Assembly (NCBI RefSeq): GCF_035668035.1
Contig: NZ_JAYMYJ010000012.1
Location: 62,001 to 126,000, forward strand
Reading direction: 5' to 3'
Length of the DNA: 64,000 nt
DNA from: Thiothrix phosphatis
Lineage (GTDB): Bacteria; Pseudomonadota; Gammaproteobacteria; Thiotrichales; Thiotrichaceae
Of this stretch, positions 7,720 through 16,070 are shown in pieces. Numbering within the stretch: the first letter of the stretch is position 1; every line of letters begins with the position of its first letter. Made by a program: the position numbers and the translations under genes. The notes beneath the pieces were generated by a model, which worked only from the letters and a program-made list of their open reading frames with translations, searched no databases and had not been told where the DNA came from.

Positions 7720-9321
7720 TTACATCCGGCCGTTCATTTTGTCAGCGTAAACCGTACCGGCGTGACCGCCACCATTCTGCTCGAAATGGTAACGCCCGGT
7801 ATGCAGGCTGCTTGGCCCCTGCTTGGCAAACTTGATCATCAGATACATTTCGACAATCAGCAGGATGGTGTAGAAGAACACAAACCCGGCAATCGAACCG
7901 ATCAAGTCCCATTCAGTCAGGGTCGAAGTCCCCAGGAAAGTCGGCAACACTTCACCAATCGCCCACGGCTGACGCCCGTATTCCGCCACGAACCAGCCAG
8001 ACTCAATCGCAATCCACGGCAATGGCAAACTCCAGAACACCACCCGCAGCAACCATCTTTTCTGGAAAGCCGTGCGCTTGGCGGTGTGGTAGAACGACAA
8101 CGCAAACACCAGCAACATCGCAAACCCAGCCGCCACCATGATGCGGAACACCCAGAACAACGGTGCTACATGCGGTACGGTATCTTTCGCTGCCAGCTTG
8201 ATTTGCCCCTCAGTCGCATCCACCACATTCGGCGTATAACGCTTCAGCAGCAGGCCGTAACCCAGGTCATTCTTGATCCGGTCAAAACTTTCTTTGTCCA
8301 CATCCGAAGCCGTGCCTTGGCGCATTTTCAGGAACAGGTCGTAAGCCAACATCCCGTTACGGATGCGGTGTTCGTTATCCGCCACCAGATCGTTGATGCC
8401 CTTGACTTCCTCGCTCAGGGAGCGGGTGGCAATCAAGCCCAGCGCGTAAGGGACTTTGATGGCGAACTCGTTTTCACCCTTTTCCTGGTTCGGCCAGGCA
8501 CCCAGGTTGAAACCGGCTGGGGCAGGCTCGGTATGCCACTCCGCCTCAATCGCCGCCAGCTTCATCTTTTGCACATCGCCCGCTTCGTAACCGCTTTCGT
8601 CACCCAGCAGGATCACGGAGAGGATCGAGGCCATGCCGAAACCAGCCGCAATCGCAAATGAACGCTTGGCAAAACCAATGTCACGCCCTTTCAGCAAATA
8701 CCAGGCGCTGATCGACAGCACAAACATTGCGCCGGTCACATAGCCCGCCGCCACTGTATGCACAAACTTGACCTGCGCCACCGGGTTGAACAGCACCGCA
8801 CCGAAATCCACCATTTCCATGCGCATGGTTTCGTAGCTGAATTCTGCCCCCACCGGATTTTGCATCCAGCCATTGGCAATCAGTATCCACAGCGCGGACA
8901 GGTTGGTTCCCAACGCCATCAACCAAGTCACACTCAAATGCTGCACTTTGCTCAGACGATCCCAACCGAAGAAAAACAGACCGACGAAAGTCGATTCGAG
9001 GAAGAAAGCCATCAAGCCTTCAATGGCGAGCGGTGCACCGAACACGTCACCGACATAGTGGGAATAGTAGGCCCAGTTCGTCCCAAACTGGAACTCCATG
9101 GTCAAGCCGGTAGTGACGCCCAGCGCGAAGTTGATGCCAAACAGCTTGCCCCAGAATTTCACCATATCCTTGTAAATCTGTTTGCCAGTCATGACGTACA
9201 CAGACTCCATAATGGCGAGCATGAACGTCATTCCCAGCGTCAGCGGGACAAACAGGAAATGGTAAAGGGCAGTTATGGCGAATTGTAGCCGCGACAGCTC
9301 GACGACTTCATCAGTTATCAT
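7720..9321 (-). CDS. cydA: Cytochrome bd ubiquinol oxidase subunit I
   Basis: Subunit I, 533 residues, carries haems b558, b595 and d and oxidises ubiquinol while reducing O2 to water with high affinity. Haem ligands can be placed: H21 (TALYHFLFV), the histidine of FVHTVAAGY and the methionine of VFRIMVAAGF. The GRQPW motif is present. The quinol loop is of the long type, with the KLAAIEAEW stretch containing the lysine/glutamate pair needed for quinol oxidation. A strong GAGGAGGT precedes the ATG. The gene heads cydABX and is probably under the FNR box at 9447-9460, 126 bp or more upstream. Confidence 0.97.
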   Translation of the reverse strand: MITDEVVELSRLQFAITALYHFLFVPLTLGMTFMLAIMESVYVMTGKQIYKDMVKFWGKLFGINFALGVTTGLTMEFQFGTNWAYYSHYVGDVFGAPLAIEGLMAFFLESTFVGLFFFGWDRLSKVQHLSVTWLMALGTNLSALWILIANGWMQNPVGAEFSYETMRMEMVDFGAVLFNPVAQVKFVHTVAAGYVTGAMFVLSISAWYLLKGRDIGFAKRSFAIAAGFGMASILSVILLGDESGYEAGDVQKMKLAAIEAEWHTEPAPAGFNLGAWPNQEKGENEFAIKVPYALGLIATRSLSEEVKGINDLVADNEHRIRNGMLAYDLFLKMRQGTASDVDKESFDRIKNDLGYGLLLKRYTPNVVDATEGQIKLAAKDTVPHVAPLFWVFRIMVAAGFAMLLVFALSFYHTAKRTAFQKRWLLRVVFWSLPLPWIAIESGWFVAEYGRQPWAIGEVLPTFLGTSTLTEWDLIGSIAGFVFFYTILLIVEMYLMIKFAKQGPSSLHTGRYHFEQNGGGHAGTVYADKMNGRM

Positions 9322-9446
9322 GTTACCTCCTCAGCAATGAACCTGATGTATTGATGGAACGCTTTGCCGCAACCTGTTTTATGGCCCTCCAACCCTTGGA
9401 TTGCGACATAGTTGACTAAACTACTATGGATTGCACTGCAACAGCA

Positions 9447-9460
9447 TTGATAACGGTCAA
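9447..9460. promoter_or_regulatory. FNR-type binding site (cydA/proS intergenic)
   Basis: TTGATaacgGTCAA matches the FNR consensus TTGAT-N4-ATCAA at 9 of 10 defined positions. It lies 126 bp upstream of the cydA start and 122 bp upstream of the divergent proS. An FNR-type protein with the matching recognition helix (E-x2-SR) is encoded at 19.8-20.5 kb. Confidence 0.6.
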
Positions 9461-9581
9461 TCTGCGCAAGAATTTTTGCTGCATACCAGCCACTTAGCCT
9501 AAACCTGCTGCCACAGGGGTTCCGAAAACCGGCGTCGAATCCTATAATTGCGGGTTTCCCATACCGGATAAAGACACCTCC

Positions 9582-11300
9582 ATGCGAGTTTCCCGATTCC
9601 CCCTCACCACCTTGCGTGAAACCCCTGCTGACGCCGAAATTGTCAGCCACAAACTGATGCTGCGGGCAGGCATGATCCGCCGCCTCGCTTCCGGCCTGTA
9701 TACCTGGATGCCCTATGGCCTGCGCGTGCTGCGCAAGGTCGAAGCCATCGTGCGCGAAGAAATGAACAACGCGGGCGCCATCGAGGTGCTGATGCCGTCG
9801 GTGCAACCGGCGGAACTGTGGCGGGAATCGGGCCGCTGGGAAAAATACGGCGCGGAACTGTTGCGCATCAAGGATCGGAATGCCCGTGAATTCTGTTACG
9901 GCCCGACCCACGAGGAAATCATCACCGACTACGCCCGCAAGGAACTGAGCAGCTACAAGCAGCTGCCGATCAATTTCTATCAGATCCAGACCAAGTTCCG
10001 TGACGAAGTGCGCCCACGGTTTGGCGTGATGCGCGCGCGTGAATTCCTGATGAAGGACGCCTATTCCTTCCACCTGAGCCAGGAATCCTTGCAGGAAACC
10101 TACGACGCCATGTATGCCGCCTACTCGCGCATTTTTGAACGGCTCGGGCTGGATTTCCGGCCAGTGCAGGCTGACACCGGCTCCATCGGCGGCAATGCCT
10201 CGCACGAATTCCATGTGCTAGCGGAATCGGGGGAAGACGCCATCGCCTTCGCCAGCGGCAGCAGCTACGCCGCCAATGTCGAGCTGGCGGAAGCCGTTTC
10301 CCTGCTGGCCGAACGCGCCGCGCCAACCGAAGCCATGCGCGAAGTCGACACCCCCAATGCCAAAACCATCGAGGAACTGGTCGGACAATTCGGCCTGCCG
10401 ATTGAAAAAACTGTCAAAACGCTGATCGTGGCGGCCTCCGATGCAACTGACGCCGACTTCGTGGCGTTGCTGGTACGCGGCGACCATACCCTGAACGCCG
10501 TCAAGGCGGAAAAATTGCCGGAAGTCGCCTCCCCGCTGTGCTTCGCCCGCGAAGACGAAATCCGCGCACTGATCGGCGCTGGCCCCGGTTCGCTTGGCCC
10601 GGTCAACCTGCCGATTCCGTGCATTGCTGACCGCACTGTCGCCAATATGGCTGATTTCAGCGCTGGCGCGAACATCGACGGCAAACACTATTTCGGCATC
10701 AACTGGGAGCGCGACGCCGCCCTGCCCCAGGTCGCCGACCTGCGCAATGTGCTGGATGGCGACCTCAGCCCGGATGGTTGTGGCGTGCTCTCCATCGTGC
10801 GCGGCGTTGAAGTCGGCCACATTTTCCAGTTGGGGAAAAAATATTCCGAAGCCATGAACGCCACCGTGTTGGATGAAAGTGGACGCGCGCAGGTGATGAC
10901 CATGGGCTGCTACGGCATCGGCGTTTCCCGGGTGGTCGCCGCCGCTATTGAGCAAAATAACGATGAATACGGCATCCGCTGGCCTGACGCCATTGCACCT
11001 TTCACCGTAGTGATCGCCCCACTGAATATGCAGAAATCGCCGGAAGTCGCCGCCAAGGCCGAAGAATTGTACGCGCAACTGCAAGCTGCTGGCGTGGATG
11101 TGCTGCTGGATGACCGTGCCTTGCGTCCGGGCGTGATGTTCGCCGACCATGAGCTGCTGGGGATTCCGCACCGGGTCATCATTTCTGAGCGCGGCTTGCA
11201 GGCTGGTGAAATTGAACACAAGGCGCGCAGCGGTGGTGAAGCGGCGAAAGTGCCGACAGCTGACATTATTGGCTTTATTCAGGGGAAGCTGAAAGGCTAA
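9582..11300 (+). CDS. proS: Prolyl-tRNA synthetase, bacterial type
   Basis: Charges tRNA-Pro with proline and edits mischarged alanine. The 572-residue length and the order of a class II catalytic core, inserted editing domain (about residues 225-380, with the deacylase-type KTVKTLIV and LVRGDHTLN stretches), and a C-terminal anticodon-binding domain are those of the bacterial long form. Motif 2 is seen in QTKFRDEVRPRFGVMRAREF and motif 3 in MGCYGIGVSRVVAAAIEQ. The start MRVSRFPLTTLRETPADAE is the conserved N-terminus. Transcribed away from cydA; monocistronic as far as can be seen, followed by a hairpin at 11330. Confidence 0.97.
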   Translation: MRVSRFPLTTLRETPADAEIVSHKLMLRAGMIRRLASGLYTWMPYGLRVLRKVEAIVREEMNNAGAIEVLMPSVQPAELWRESGRWEKYGAELLRIKDRNAREFCYGPTHEEIITDYARKELSSYKQLPINFYQIQTKFRDEVRPRFGVMRAREFLMKDAYSFHLSQESLQETYDAMYAAYSRIFERLGLDFRPVQADTGSIGGNASHEFHVLAESGEDAIAFASGSSYAANVELAEAVSLLAERAAPTEAMREVDTPNAKTIEELVGQFGLPIEKTVKTLIVAASDATDADFVALLVRGDHTLNAVKAEKLPEVASPLCFAREDEIRALIGAGPGSLGPVNLPIPCIADRTVANMADFSAGANIDGKHYFGINWERDAALPQVADLRNVLDGDLSPDGCGVLSIVRGVEVGHIFQLGKKYSEAMNATVLDESGRAQVMTMGCYGIGVSRVVAAAIEQNNDEYGIRWPDAIAPFTVVIAPLNMQKSPEVAAKAEELYAQLQAAGVDVLLDDRALRPGVMFADHELLGIPHRVIISERGLQAGEIEHKARSGGEAAKVPTADIIGFIQGKLKG

Positions 11301-11329
11301 CACGGTTAAACCTTGTAACAACTTTCATA

Positions 11330-11358
11330 AGGCGAAGAGCGTGCGCTGCTCTTCGCCT
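11330..11358 (+). terminator. Hairpin downstream of proS
   Basis: Perfect 11-bp stem AGGCGAAGAGC / GCTCTTCGCCT with a 7-base loop, starting 30 bp after the proS stop. No T-run follows, so it is either a weak terminator or a processing signal. It directly borders the structured element that starts about 11362. Confidence 0.5.
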
Positions 11359-11361
11359 AGC

Positions 11362-11540
11362 GTCACTAAACGACCATCAGCTAAAGCTGAAGGGTTCAGC
11401 GCGGGTCGCAGAGGACTGAAAGTCCACCCGATACGCTCCCCGCGCTTTTAAGAGTCGCTCACGAAAATACCACTGCAACATCTTAACTTCCTTAAAAGAG
11501 CGACTTGAGCTAAAGCTGACCGGCTAAAGCCGGTGGTTTT
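11362..11540 (+). mobile_element. Structured ORF-less element, IS200/IS605-like ends
   Basis: About 180 bp made almost wholly of nested hairpins. Left-end hairpin TCAGC-taaa-GCTGA (11377-11390); stem AGCGCGGG (11398-11405) with CCCGCGCT (11439-11446) enclosing GGACT-gaa-AGTCC (11413-11425); stem AGTCGCTC (11453-11460) with GAGCGACT (11498-11505); right-end hairpins AGC-taaa-GCT (11508-11517) and ACCGGC-taaa-GCCGGT (11519-11534), then GGTTTT. Imperfect subterminal hairpins of this sort mark the ends of IS200/IS605 elements, which lack inverted terminal repeats. There is no tnpA, tnpB or iscB, so this would be a non-autonomous derivative or a free-standing omega/HEARO-like RNA. The pairing is seen directly; family membership is inference. 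Confidence 0.5.
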
Positions 11541-11567
11541 AACCTTGAGCATGGATAATAAATTATA

Positions 11568-11609
11568 ATTGACATTAATAATTGACATTAATAAAATTGA
11601 ATGTAAACT
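11568..11609 (+). promoter_or_regulatory. Twin sigma-70 promoters on a 13-bp tandem repeat
   Basis: ATTGACATTAATA occurs twice back to back (11568-11580, 11581-11593). Each copy gives a perfect -35 box TTGACA: the first pairs with TAAAAT (11592-11597) at 17 bp, the second with TAAACT (11604-11609) at 16 bp. Both point at the exported-protein gene at 11651, whose ribosome binding site is GAGGT. Confidence 0.65.
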
Positions 11610-11650
11610 ATAGTTTCCTTATCTAACATTACAACTCACGAGGTTTCTAG

Positions 11651-12550
11651 ATGAAAAAACTACCTAAGTTGATTGCAATATCAACCATAACTTTTTTTCT
11701 TGTTAGCATCCCCTTGTTCGCCGCTGCCGACAGTGACAGTGACAGTGACAGCAAAGATATTGCACAGATGACCCAAACGGCTGATCTTGTATTTCAAGGA
11801 AAAGTTACCTCCATTGATTACAAAACATCGGAGGCAGGCGACCCATTCACATTTGTAACCTACCAAGTCGATAAAGTCATTTCTGGCAGCTATACCGACC
11901 CAACCATTACCCTCCGATTTAATGGCGGCTTTATGGATGCTACGCACACTCTCTACAGCATGTCTTCAGAACAACCTACATTTGATGTGGGCGACGAAGA
12001 TATGCTTTTTGTGAAAGGCAATGGCGATAGTGGTTGTCCACTGGTTGGCTGTACCAACGGACGGATTCGTGTTATCCAAGGTATATACCAAGACGATAGC
12101 GGACATGAGTTGCTTGAGACTAGCAACCAGACCACCGACACATTGGAGACAGGAGATCGTATTCCTTCCCAGACGGTAGATACCCATAAAGCCGGGAATA
12201 TGACTTTTTCTTTAAAATATTCCGAAAGACCTGCCGGAGCAAATGTCAAAAAATATGGGCAACGCATTACTTCTGAAAGTCTGAATGGACTGGTTGCCAA
12301 GCATCGTCCCAAAAATCCCAAAAAAGTAGTCAGTGCTAACAAAGGTCAAAAAATTCTTAGTCGGAACACGTTGCAAACAATGGGCGTAATAGTACCTACC
12401 GCCAATCAGCCTGATGCCCAAGCAGCCCAGCAGAGTTTTGAAGCCATATCTCCTACTGAGCAAGCCATCCTGAATGAACAGAAGGCTCAGGAAGAAATTA
12501 ATCAAATGGCAATTCCTCAACTTGAAGTTGATGGGACTACCGGCAATTAA
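11651..12550 (+). CDS. Exported protein of unknown function
   Basis: A 299-residue protein I do not recognise. It begins with a clear Sec signal peptide (MKKLPKLIAISTITFFLVSI, cleavage likely after AAA at about 27) followed by a short Asp-Ser repeat. Residues 35-160 look beta-rich and start with a TADLVFQGKVTSIDY segment; a cysteine pair sits in GCPLVGC. The C-terminal half is basic then Gln/Glu-rich. Its base composition is plainly more AT-rich than proS or purH on either side, suggesting acquisition. It precedes the metalloprotease gene by 39 bp on the same strand and shares its probable promoter, so it may be a partner or substrate; that is inference from position only. Confidence 0.75.
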   Translation: MKKLPKLIAISTITFFLVSIPLFAAADSDSDSDSKDIAQMTQTADLVFQGKVTSIDYKTSEAGDPFTFVTYQVDKVISGSYTDPTITLRFNGGFMDATHTLYSMSSEQPTFDVGDEDMLFVKGNGDSGCPLVGCTNGRIRVIQGIYQDDSGHELLETSNQTTDTLETGDRIPSQTVDTHKAGNMTFSLKYSERPAGANVKKYGQRITSESLNGLVAKHRPKNPKKVVSANKGQKILSRNTLQTMGVIVPTANQPDAQAAQQSFEAISPTEQAILNEQKAQEEINQMAIPQLEVDGTTGN

Positions 12551-12589
12551 GTCAAATAATTTAGCAAATATACTCAAGGATTTATCGTC

Positions 12590-13885
12590 ATGATTAACAA
12601 CTACCTACGTCTGCTTGCGGCAATGGTTCTTTCTACATTTGTGCTGCCTCAGCAGGCATTTGCCTTTACAGTGAGTACCTGTACTTATGATGGTTCAACC
12701 AATATTCCCGCCATGGAAACAAACAGAAATCCTGATGTTTACTTTGGTGCAACAATTCCTTCAGGTTCTTCTCAATTTACTGCACTAACACAAGCATTGT
12801 CAGCAGTAAACAGAGTACCCGCAAATATCTCTTTCCGCGGTGTCATTTTCGGCACGGGAGCATCAGACGCAGTAGCGCCTGCATTTGATGCTGGCATTTC
12901 CCGTTTTTGGAGTATGGAATACTATATTTACAGAAAGCCAGATGGCACTGTTGACACATCCCGTCGCATTCCCTCCATGACTGGCAACTTCCTGAATGAA
13001 TTCTATTTCTCGAATGATCCCACAATGGATAACGCCCACACCACTACAAGCTATGTCAATTGTGTATTAGTTGACAAGGATGTAATATTTAACACAACAC
13101 CCTACTCGGTGGATGCCAATGGCAACCGTATGCCAATGTCTTGGACATATTCAGACTCAGCGAGTAGCTCCCTTGCCTATGAAGGGGCATCCCGCCCATT
13201 CAAACCAACGGCCATTCATGAAACGCTCCATTACCTCGGACTTGGTCATGAGCAGGATATTTACAATATCATGGGAACTGATTTCACACACGTAGGTATA
13301 AATGGATCAACCACCATCCCCTACGTTGGAGAAGATGCAGCTAGCGGCTTAGTTTCCATCTATGGCACGACTCCATACACTGCCAAGCAAGATTTGGGTA
13401 TTTCACATTGGTATCGTTGGAATCAAACATCTGGAGCACCCAGTGGAGAGGAGAATTACAGCAGGCATACTCGCACCCGCATCTATGATACATCCAATAA
13501 TCTCATTACTGATTGCGTAAAAACCGATAACTCGGCCTGCAAGTTTAATGAATACGAAAAGGATCAATTTTTCAAGGTTAGCAAAGGTCAAACTATCCGT
13601 CCTCAGTTTATAATTGAAAACAATGGCCTATGGAATGTCCAAGCTCCTGTCTATTACTATCTATCTACAGATAATGTCATCACGACAGCAGACACCCTCT
13701 TGAAAACCGTGAATAGAACTATTTCTCGGGACGCTCCTGACTTGGTTTATGAAAGCGTGACATTGCCATCCACTCTGGTTTCTGGCCAGAAATATTACAT
13801 TGGTGCAATTGTTGACCCTAACAATAGTTTTACTGAATTGTTAGAAACCAACAACAGTGCCTACATTGGTATTCATGTCAAGTAA
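12590..13885 (+). CDS. Secreted zinc metalloprotease with CARDB domain
   Basis: 431 residues with a signal peptide (cleavage near QAFA-F at about 25). The zinc site is the full metzincin motif HETLHYLGLGH (H210, E211, H214, H220) followed by a likely Met-turn NIMG (M228), so the protease domain spans roughly 40-260. Residues about 320-430 form a CARDB-type beta-sandwich (NNGLWN...DNVITTADTLL...VDPNNSFTELLETNNS), a fold used for cell-surface adhesion. It would cleave proteins outside the cell or at its surface. AAGGA lies nine bases before the ATG. AT-richer than the core genes; ends with a 13-bp hairpin. Confidence 0.85.
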   Translation: MINNYLRLLAAMVLSTFVLPQQAFAFTVSTCTYDGSTNIPAMETNRNPDVYFGATIPSGSSQFTALTQALSAVNRVPANISFRGVIFGTGASDAVAPAFDAGISRFWSMEYYIYRKPDGTVDTSRRIPSMTGNFLNEFYFSNDPTMDNAHTTTSYVNCVLVDKDVIFNTTPYSVDANGNRMPMSWTYSDSASSSLAYEGASRPFKPTAIHETLHYLGLGHEQDIYNIMGTDFTHVGINGSTTIPYVGEDAASGLVSIYGTTPYTAKQDLGISHWYRWNQTSGAPSGEENYSRHTRTRIYDTSNNLITDCVKTDNSACKFNEYEKDQFFKVSKGQTIRPQFIIENNGLWNVQAPVYYYLSTDNVITTADTLLKTVNRTISRDAPDLVYESVTLPSTLVSGQKYYIGAIVDPNNSFTELLETNNSAYIGIHVK

Positions 13886-13896
13886 TGCTCCCCTCT

Positions 13897-13930
13897 ATGA
13901 GACTGCCCCATCCGGCAGGGGCAGTCTCAT
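13897..13930 (+). terminator. Strong hairpin after metalloprotease gene
   Basis: Perfect 13-bp stem (ATGAGACTGCCCC with GGGGCAGTCTCAT) around an 8-base loop, 12 bp after the stop codon. There is no T-run behind it, so termination strength is uncertain; it separates the protease gene from the lipoprotein gene. Confidence 0.6.
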
Positions 13931-14001
13931 AACAAGCAGCCACGATTTCCACATCAGCTGCTAAAATTCGGTTAATATGTTTTTTATTAAAGATGTAACC
14001 C

Positions 14002-14925
14002 ATGAAGACCATTCAATATATTCTATTTATCTGCTCCATCAGCTTTTTAAGCGCTTGCAGTGACGGTTCAAAATCTACGGTTCAGCAGTCGTCTACAGAG
14101 GATCCTGATACTATGGAGCCAACCTCCTACACACCCTATGAACAGCCGCCCTCCACGACGCCAACAACAACTTCCACGCCTGATACTATGGAGCCAACCT
14201 CCTACACACCCTATGAACAGCCGCCCTCCACGACGCCAACAACAACTTCCACGCCTGATACTATGGAGCCAACCTCCTACACACCCTATGAACAGCCGCC
14301 CTCCACGACGCCAACAACAACTTCCACGCCTGATACTATGGAGCCAACCTCCTACACACCCTATGAACAGCCGCCCTCCACGATACAAACAATAGTTGAT
14401 CCCTCTCTTCCTCCCCAGGTTTATGGCAAGGCATTTATTAGCAGTGACGGCAATAAAATCTTTGTAATTCAAGAAGGTTACAATGGATACGAACTGGAGA
14501 AATCCGTTAAATATCAATACTCAAAAAAACCATTCACTTGGAATGTGAATAATGGAGATTTGATTATTAATTATCAATCAGGTCAAAAATCATTTGCTAT
14601 CAGTCCAGATATGATGTCATTGCAGAATGACCAAACCTATGCCGCCTATACTAGCATCTCTCCCGAATCACTGGCGTCAATGAGATTGCCCGAAGATCTT
14701 CCTTCTGGAGACTGCCCCACCCCCCGCTTTCTTGAATTCGTGGGTAACACAGTGAAACTTGAAGATACGTGCGAAGGAGAATTCTACATCCTGTCAGTAG
14801 AAAGCACTCCTGGTGTCAACAATTTGCTGCACGCTTATGGTAAAACGTCCAAAGAAGAAAACATTTCAATATATATCGTTGCCCTCCCCTTTAGCGAAGG
14901 AAGGATGCACATCAGGATTTTCTAA
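14002..14925 (+). CDS. Lipoprotein with Pro/Thr-rich tandem repeat
   Basis: 307 residues, unknown function. The signal peptide ends in a lipobox LSAC (C19), followed by Ser/Asp, so it should be an envelope lipoprotein, probably outer membrane. Residues about 36-130 are three full and one partial copies of a 25-residue unit containing MEPTSYTPYEQPPS and a TTPTTTSTP linker: a flexible, possibly surface-exposed stalk. The C-terminal 170 residues look globular and beta-rich, with two cysteines (GDCPTPRF, EDTCEGEF) that could form a disulfide. It is AT-rich like its two upstream neighbours. The repeat copies are identical in DNA, so the length of the stalk probably varies between strains. Confidence 0.78.
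   Translation: MKTIQYILFICSISFLSACSDGSKSTVQQSSTEDPDTMEPTSYTPYEQPPSTTPTTTSTPDTMEPTSYTPYEQPPSTTPTTTSTPDTMEPTSYTPYEQPPSTTPTTTSTPDTMEPTSYTPYEQPPSTIQTIVDPSLPPQVYGKAFISSDGNKIFVIQEGYNGYELEKSVKYQYSKKPFTWNVNNGDLIINYQSGQKSFAISPDMMSLQNDQTYAAYTSISPESLASMRLPEDLPSGDCPTPRFLEFVGNTVKLEDTCEGEFYILSVESTPGVNNLLHAYGKTSKEENISIYIVALPFSEGRMHIRIF
14107..14383 (+). repeat. 75-bp perfect tandem repeat, 3.7 copies
   Basis: Copies start at 14107, 14182, 14257 and 14332; the first three are identical base for base and the fourth matches for 52 bp. The period is a multiple of three, so gain or loss of copies keeps the lipoprotein frame. Confidence 0.95.
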
Positions 14926-14979
14926 CCAAAATCCCAGCGATATTAAGACTACCCCTCAGTAAGCTATGGGCGTCTTGTA

Positions 14980-15004
14980 TACCGTTGGCAATTGAAAATT
15001 CGGT
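14980..15004 (+). repeat. IS630 left terminal inverted repeat
   Basis: 25 bp beginning TACCGTTGGCAATTG; matches the reverse complement of 16071-16095 with a single T/C mismatch at the seventh base. It lies beyond the 3' end of the transposase gene. Confidence 0.92.
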
Positions 15005-15007
15005 TTT

Positions 15008-16036
15008 TCATATTTTAGCCACCCTGAAGTTGTCAGCGAGCAAGGTGGTCAATGCGTCATGATGCCGCCCAATGGTGTTGAAGAAATCCAGTGCAGCGTG
15101 TTTGAATTCTGCGAAGGTTTCATAGTAAATGCCGTAAATGACTTTCCGCTTGAAGAATCCCCACAGGCGTTCAATCAGGTTGAGGTTGGGCGAGTAAGGC
15201 GGCAGGAAATGTATGCGGATGCGGCATCCTGGCTTGTCCAGATATGCCTGCACCAAGCGGGAGCGGTAATAGCGTGCATTGTCGGCAACCACATGGATGA
15301 TCCCGCAGGGTTGGTTGGCCTCCAAAGCCTCCAGCAAGCGGATGGCGGCTTCGGCGTTGACCGTTTCCTCCACCAGCACCAATGGGCGCAAGTGCTTGAA
15401 TGACAAAGCACCATTCAGGTTCAGGCGCTGCCGCCCGGTGTTCGGGGGCAGGCAGTAATCCTGGCCTTTCAGTATCCAGCCATAACCCGCCTGGGTGGTG
15501 TGTTGGGGGTGGGTGGCGTCCATGAAATACACATCGTCCTCTGCCCCCAATCCGGCCTTGAGTTCTTGCCAATGCGTGATGAACCGTCCCTGCGCGGCGG
15601 CATCCGCCTTGCCCGGCACGGCCTTGGGTTTCTTGTGGGAAAAGCCCAGCCGCCCCAACAGGGCCGATACGCTGCGGGTGGCATAATCCACCTTGAACCG
15701 TTGCTGGATATGGGTTTTCACCGCTTGGCAAGTCCCATACAAGGTTTCCGTCAGGTGCTGTTTCAGTTCCCGCAGTTCCTCTGCGTCCAGGCAGGCCGCA
15801 CTGCCACCGACGCCCCAATGCAGCAATTTGGCCTGACCGCCGGTTCCGTAAAGGTGGAACCAGTTGCGCACGGTGTCTTCATCCACCAGCAGCGCTTCTG
15901 CCACCTTGGCGGCACTCCAGCCGCTGCCCAGCAGATAAACCGCCTTGAGACGGTCGGCCTTGCGCTTGTCCTTCATTTTCCGGTGGGCTTGGCGGAGGGT
16001 TTCCAATTCAGGCGTGGTGAGCAGGTAATCCAGCAT
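15008..16036 (-). CDS. IS630-family transposase (DDE_3)
   Basis: 342 residues. An N-terminal winged/helix-turn-helix region (about 20-60, with KAVYLLGSGWSAAKVAEAL) binds the repeats; the C-terminal RNase H-fold domain has the DDE triad in YFMDATHP, VVADNARYY and NLIERLWG. The VADNARYYRS and LPPYSPNLNLIERLWGFFK stretches are classic for the IS630 family. The gene is a single uninterrupted frame, unlike IS630 members that need frameshifting, and fills the element from repeat to repeat. Confidence 0.94.
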   Translation of the reverse strand: MLDYLLTTPELETLRQAHRKMKDKRKADRLKAVYLLGSGWSAAKVAEALLVDEDTVRNWFHLYGTGGQAKLLHWGVGGSAACLDAEELRELKQHLTETLYGTCQAVKTHIQQRFKVDYATRSVSALLGRLGFSHKKPKAVPGKADAAAQGRFITHWQELKAGLGAEDDVYFMDATHPQHTTQAGYGWILKGQDYCLPPNTGRQRLNLNGALSFKHLRPLVLVEETVNAEAAIRLLEALEANQPCGIIHVVADNARYYRSRLVQAYLDKPGCRIRIHFLPPYSPNLNLIERLWGFFKRKVIYGIYYETFAEFKHAALDFFNTIGRHHDALTTLLADNFRVAKI

Positions 16037-16070
16037 CAGTGTTCTTCCAGGGGGCTAGGCGTTTAATTTT

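Noticed and set aside
9318..10214. Minus-strand frame running from proS into the cydA upstream region
   Set aside because: It is mostly antisense to proS and would leave no promoter for cydA; the FNR box and ribosome binding site show the region is regulatory.
14107..14383. Regular repeats considered as a CRISPR-like array
   Set aside because: The units abut without spacers, are in frame with the lipoprotein gene and encode a Pro/Thr-rich stalk; no cas gene is present.
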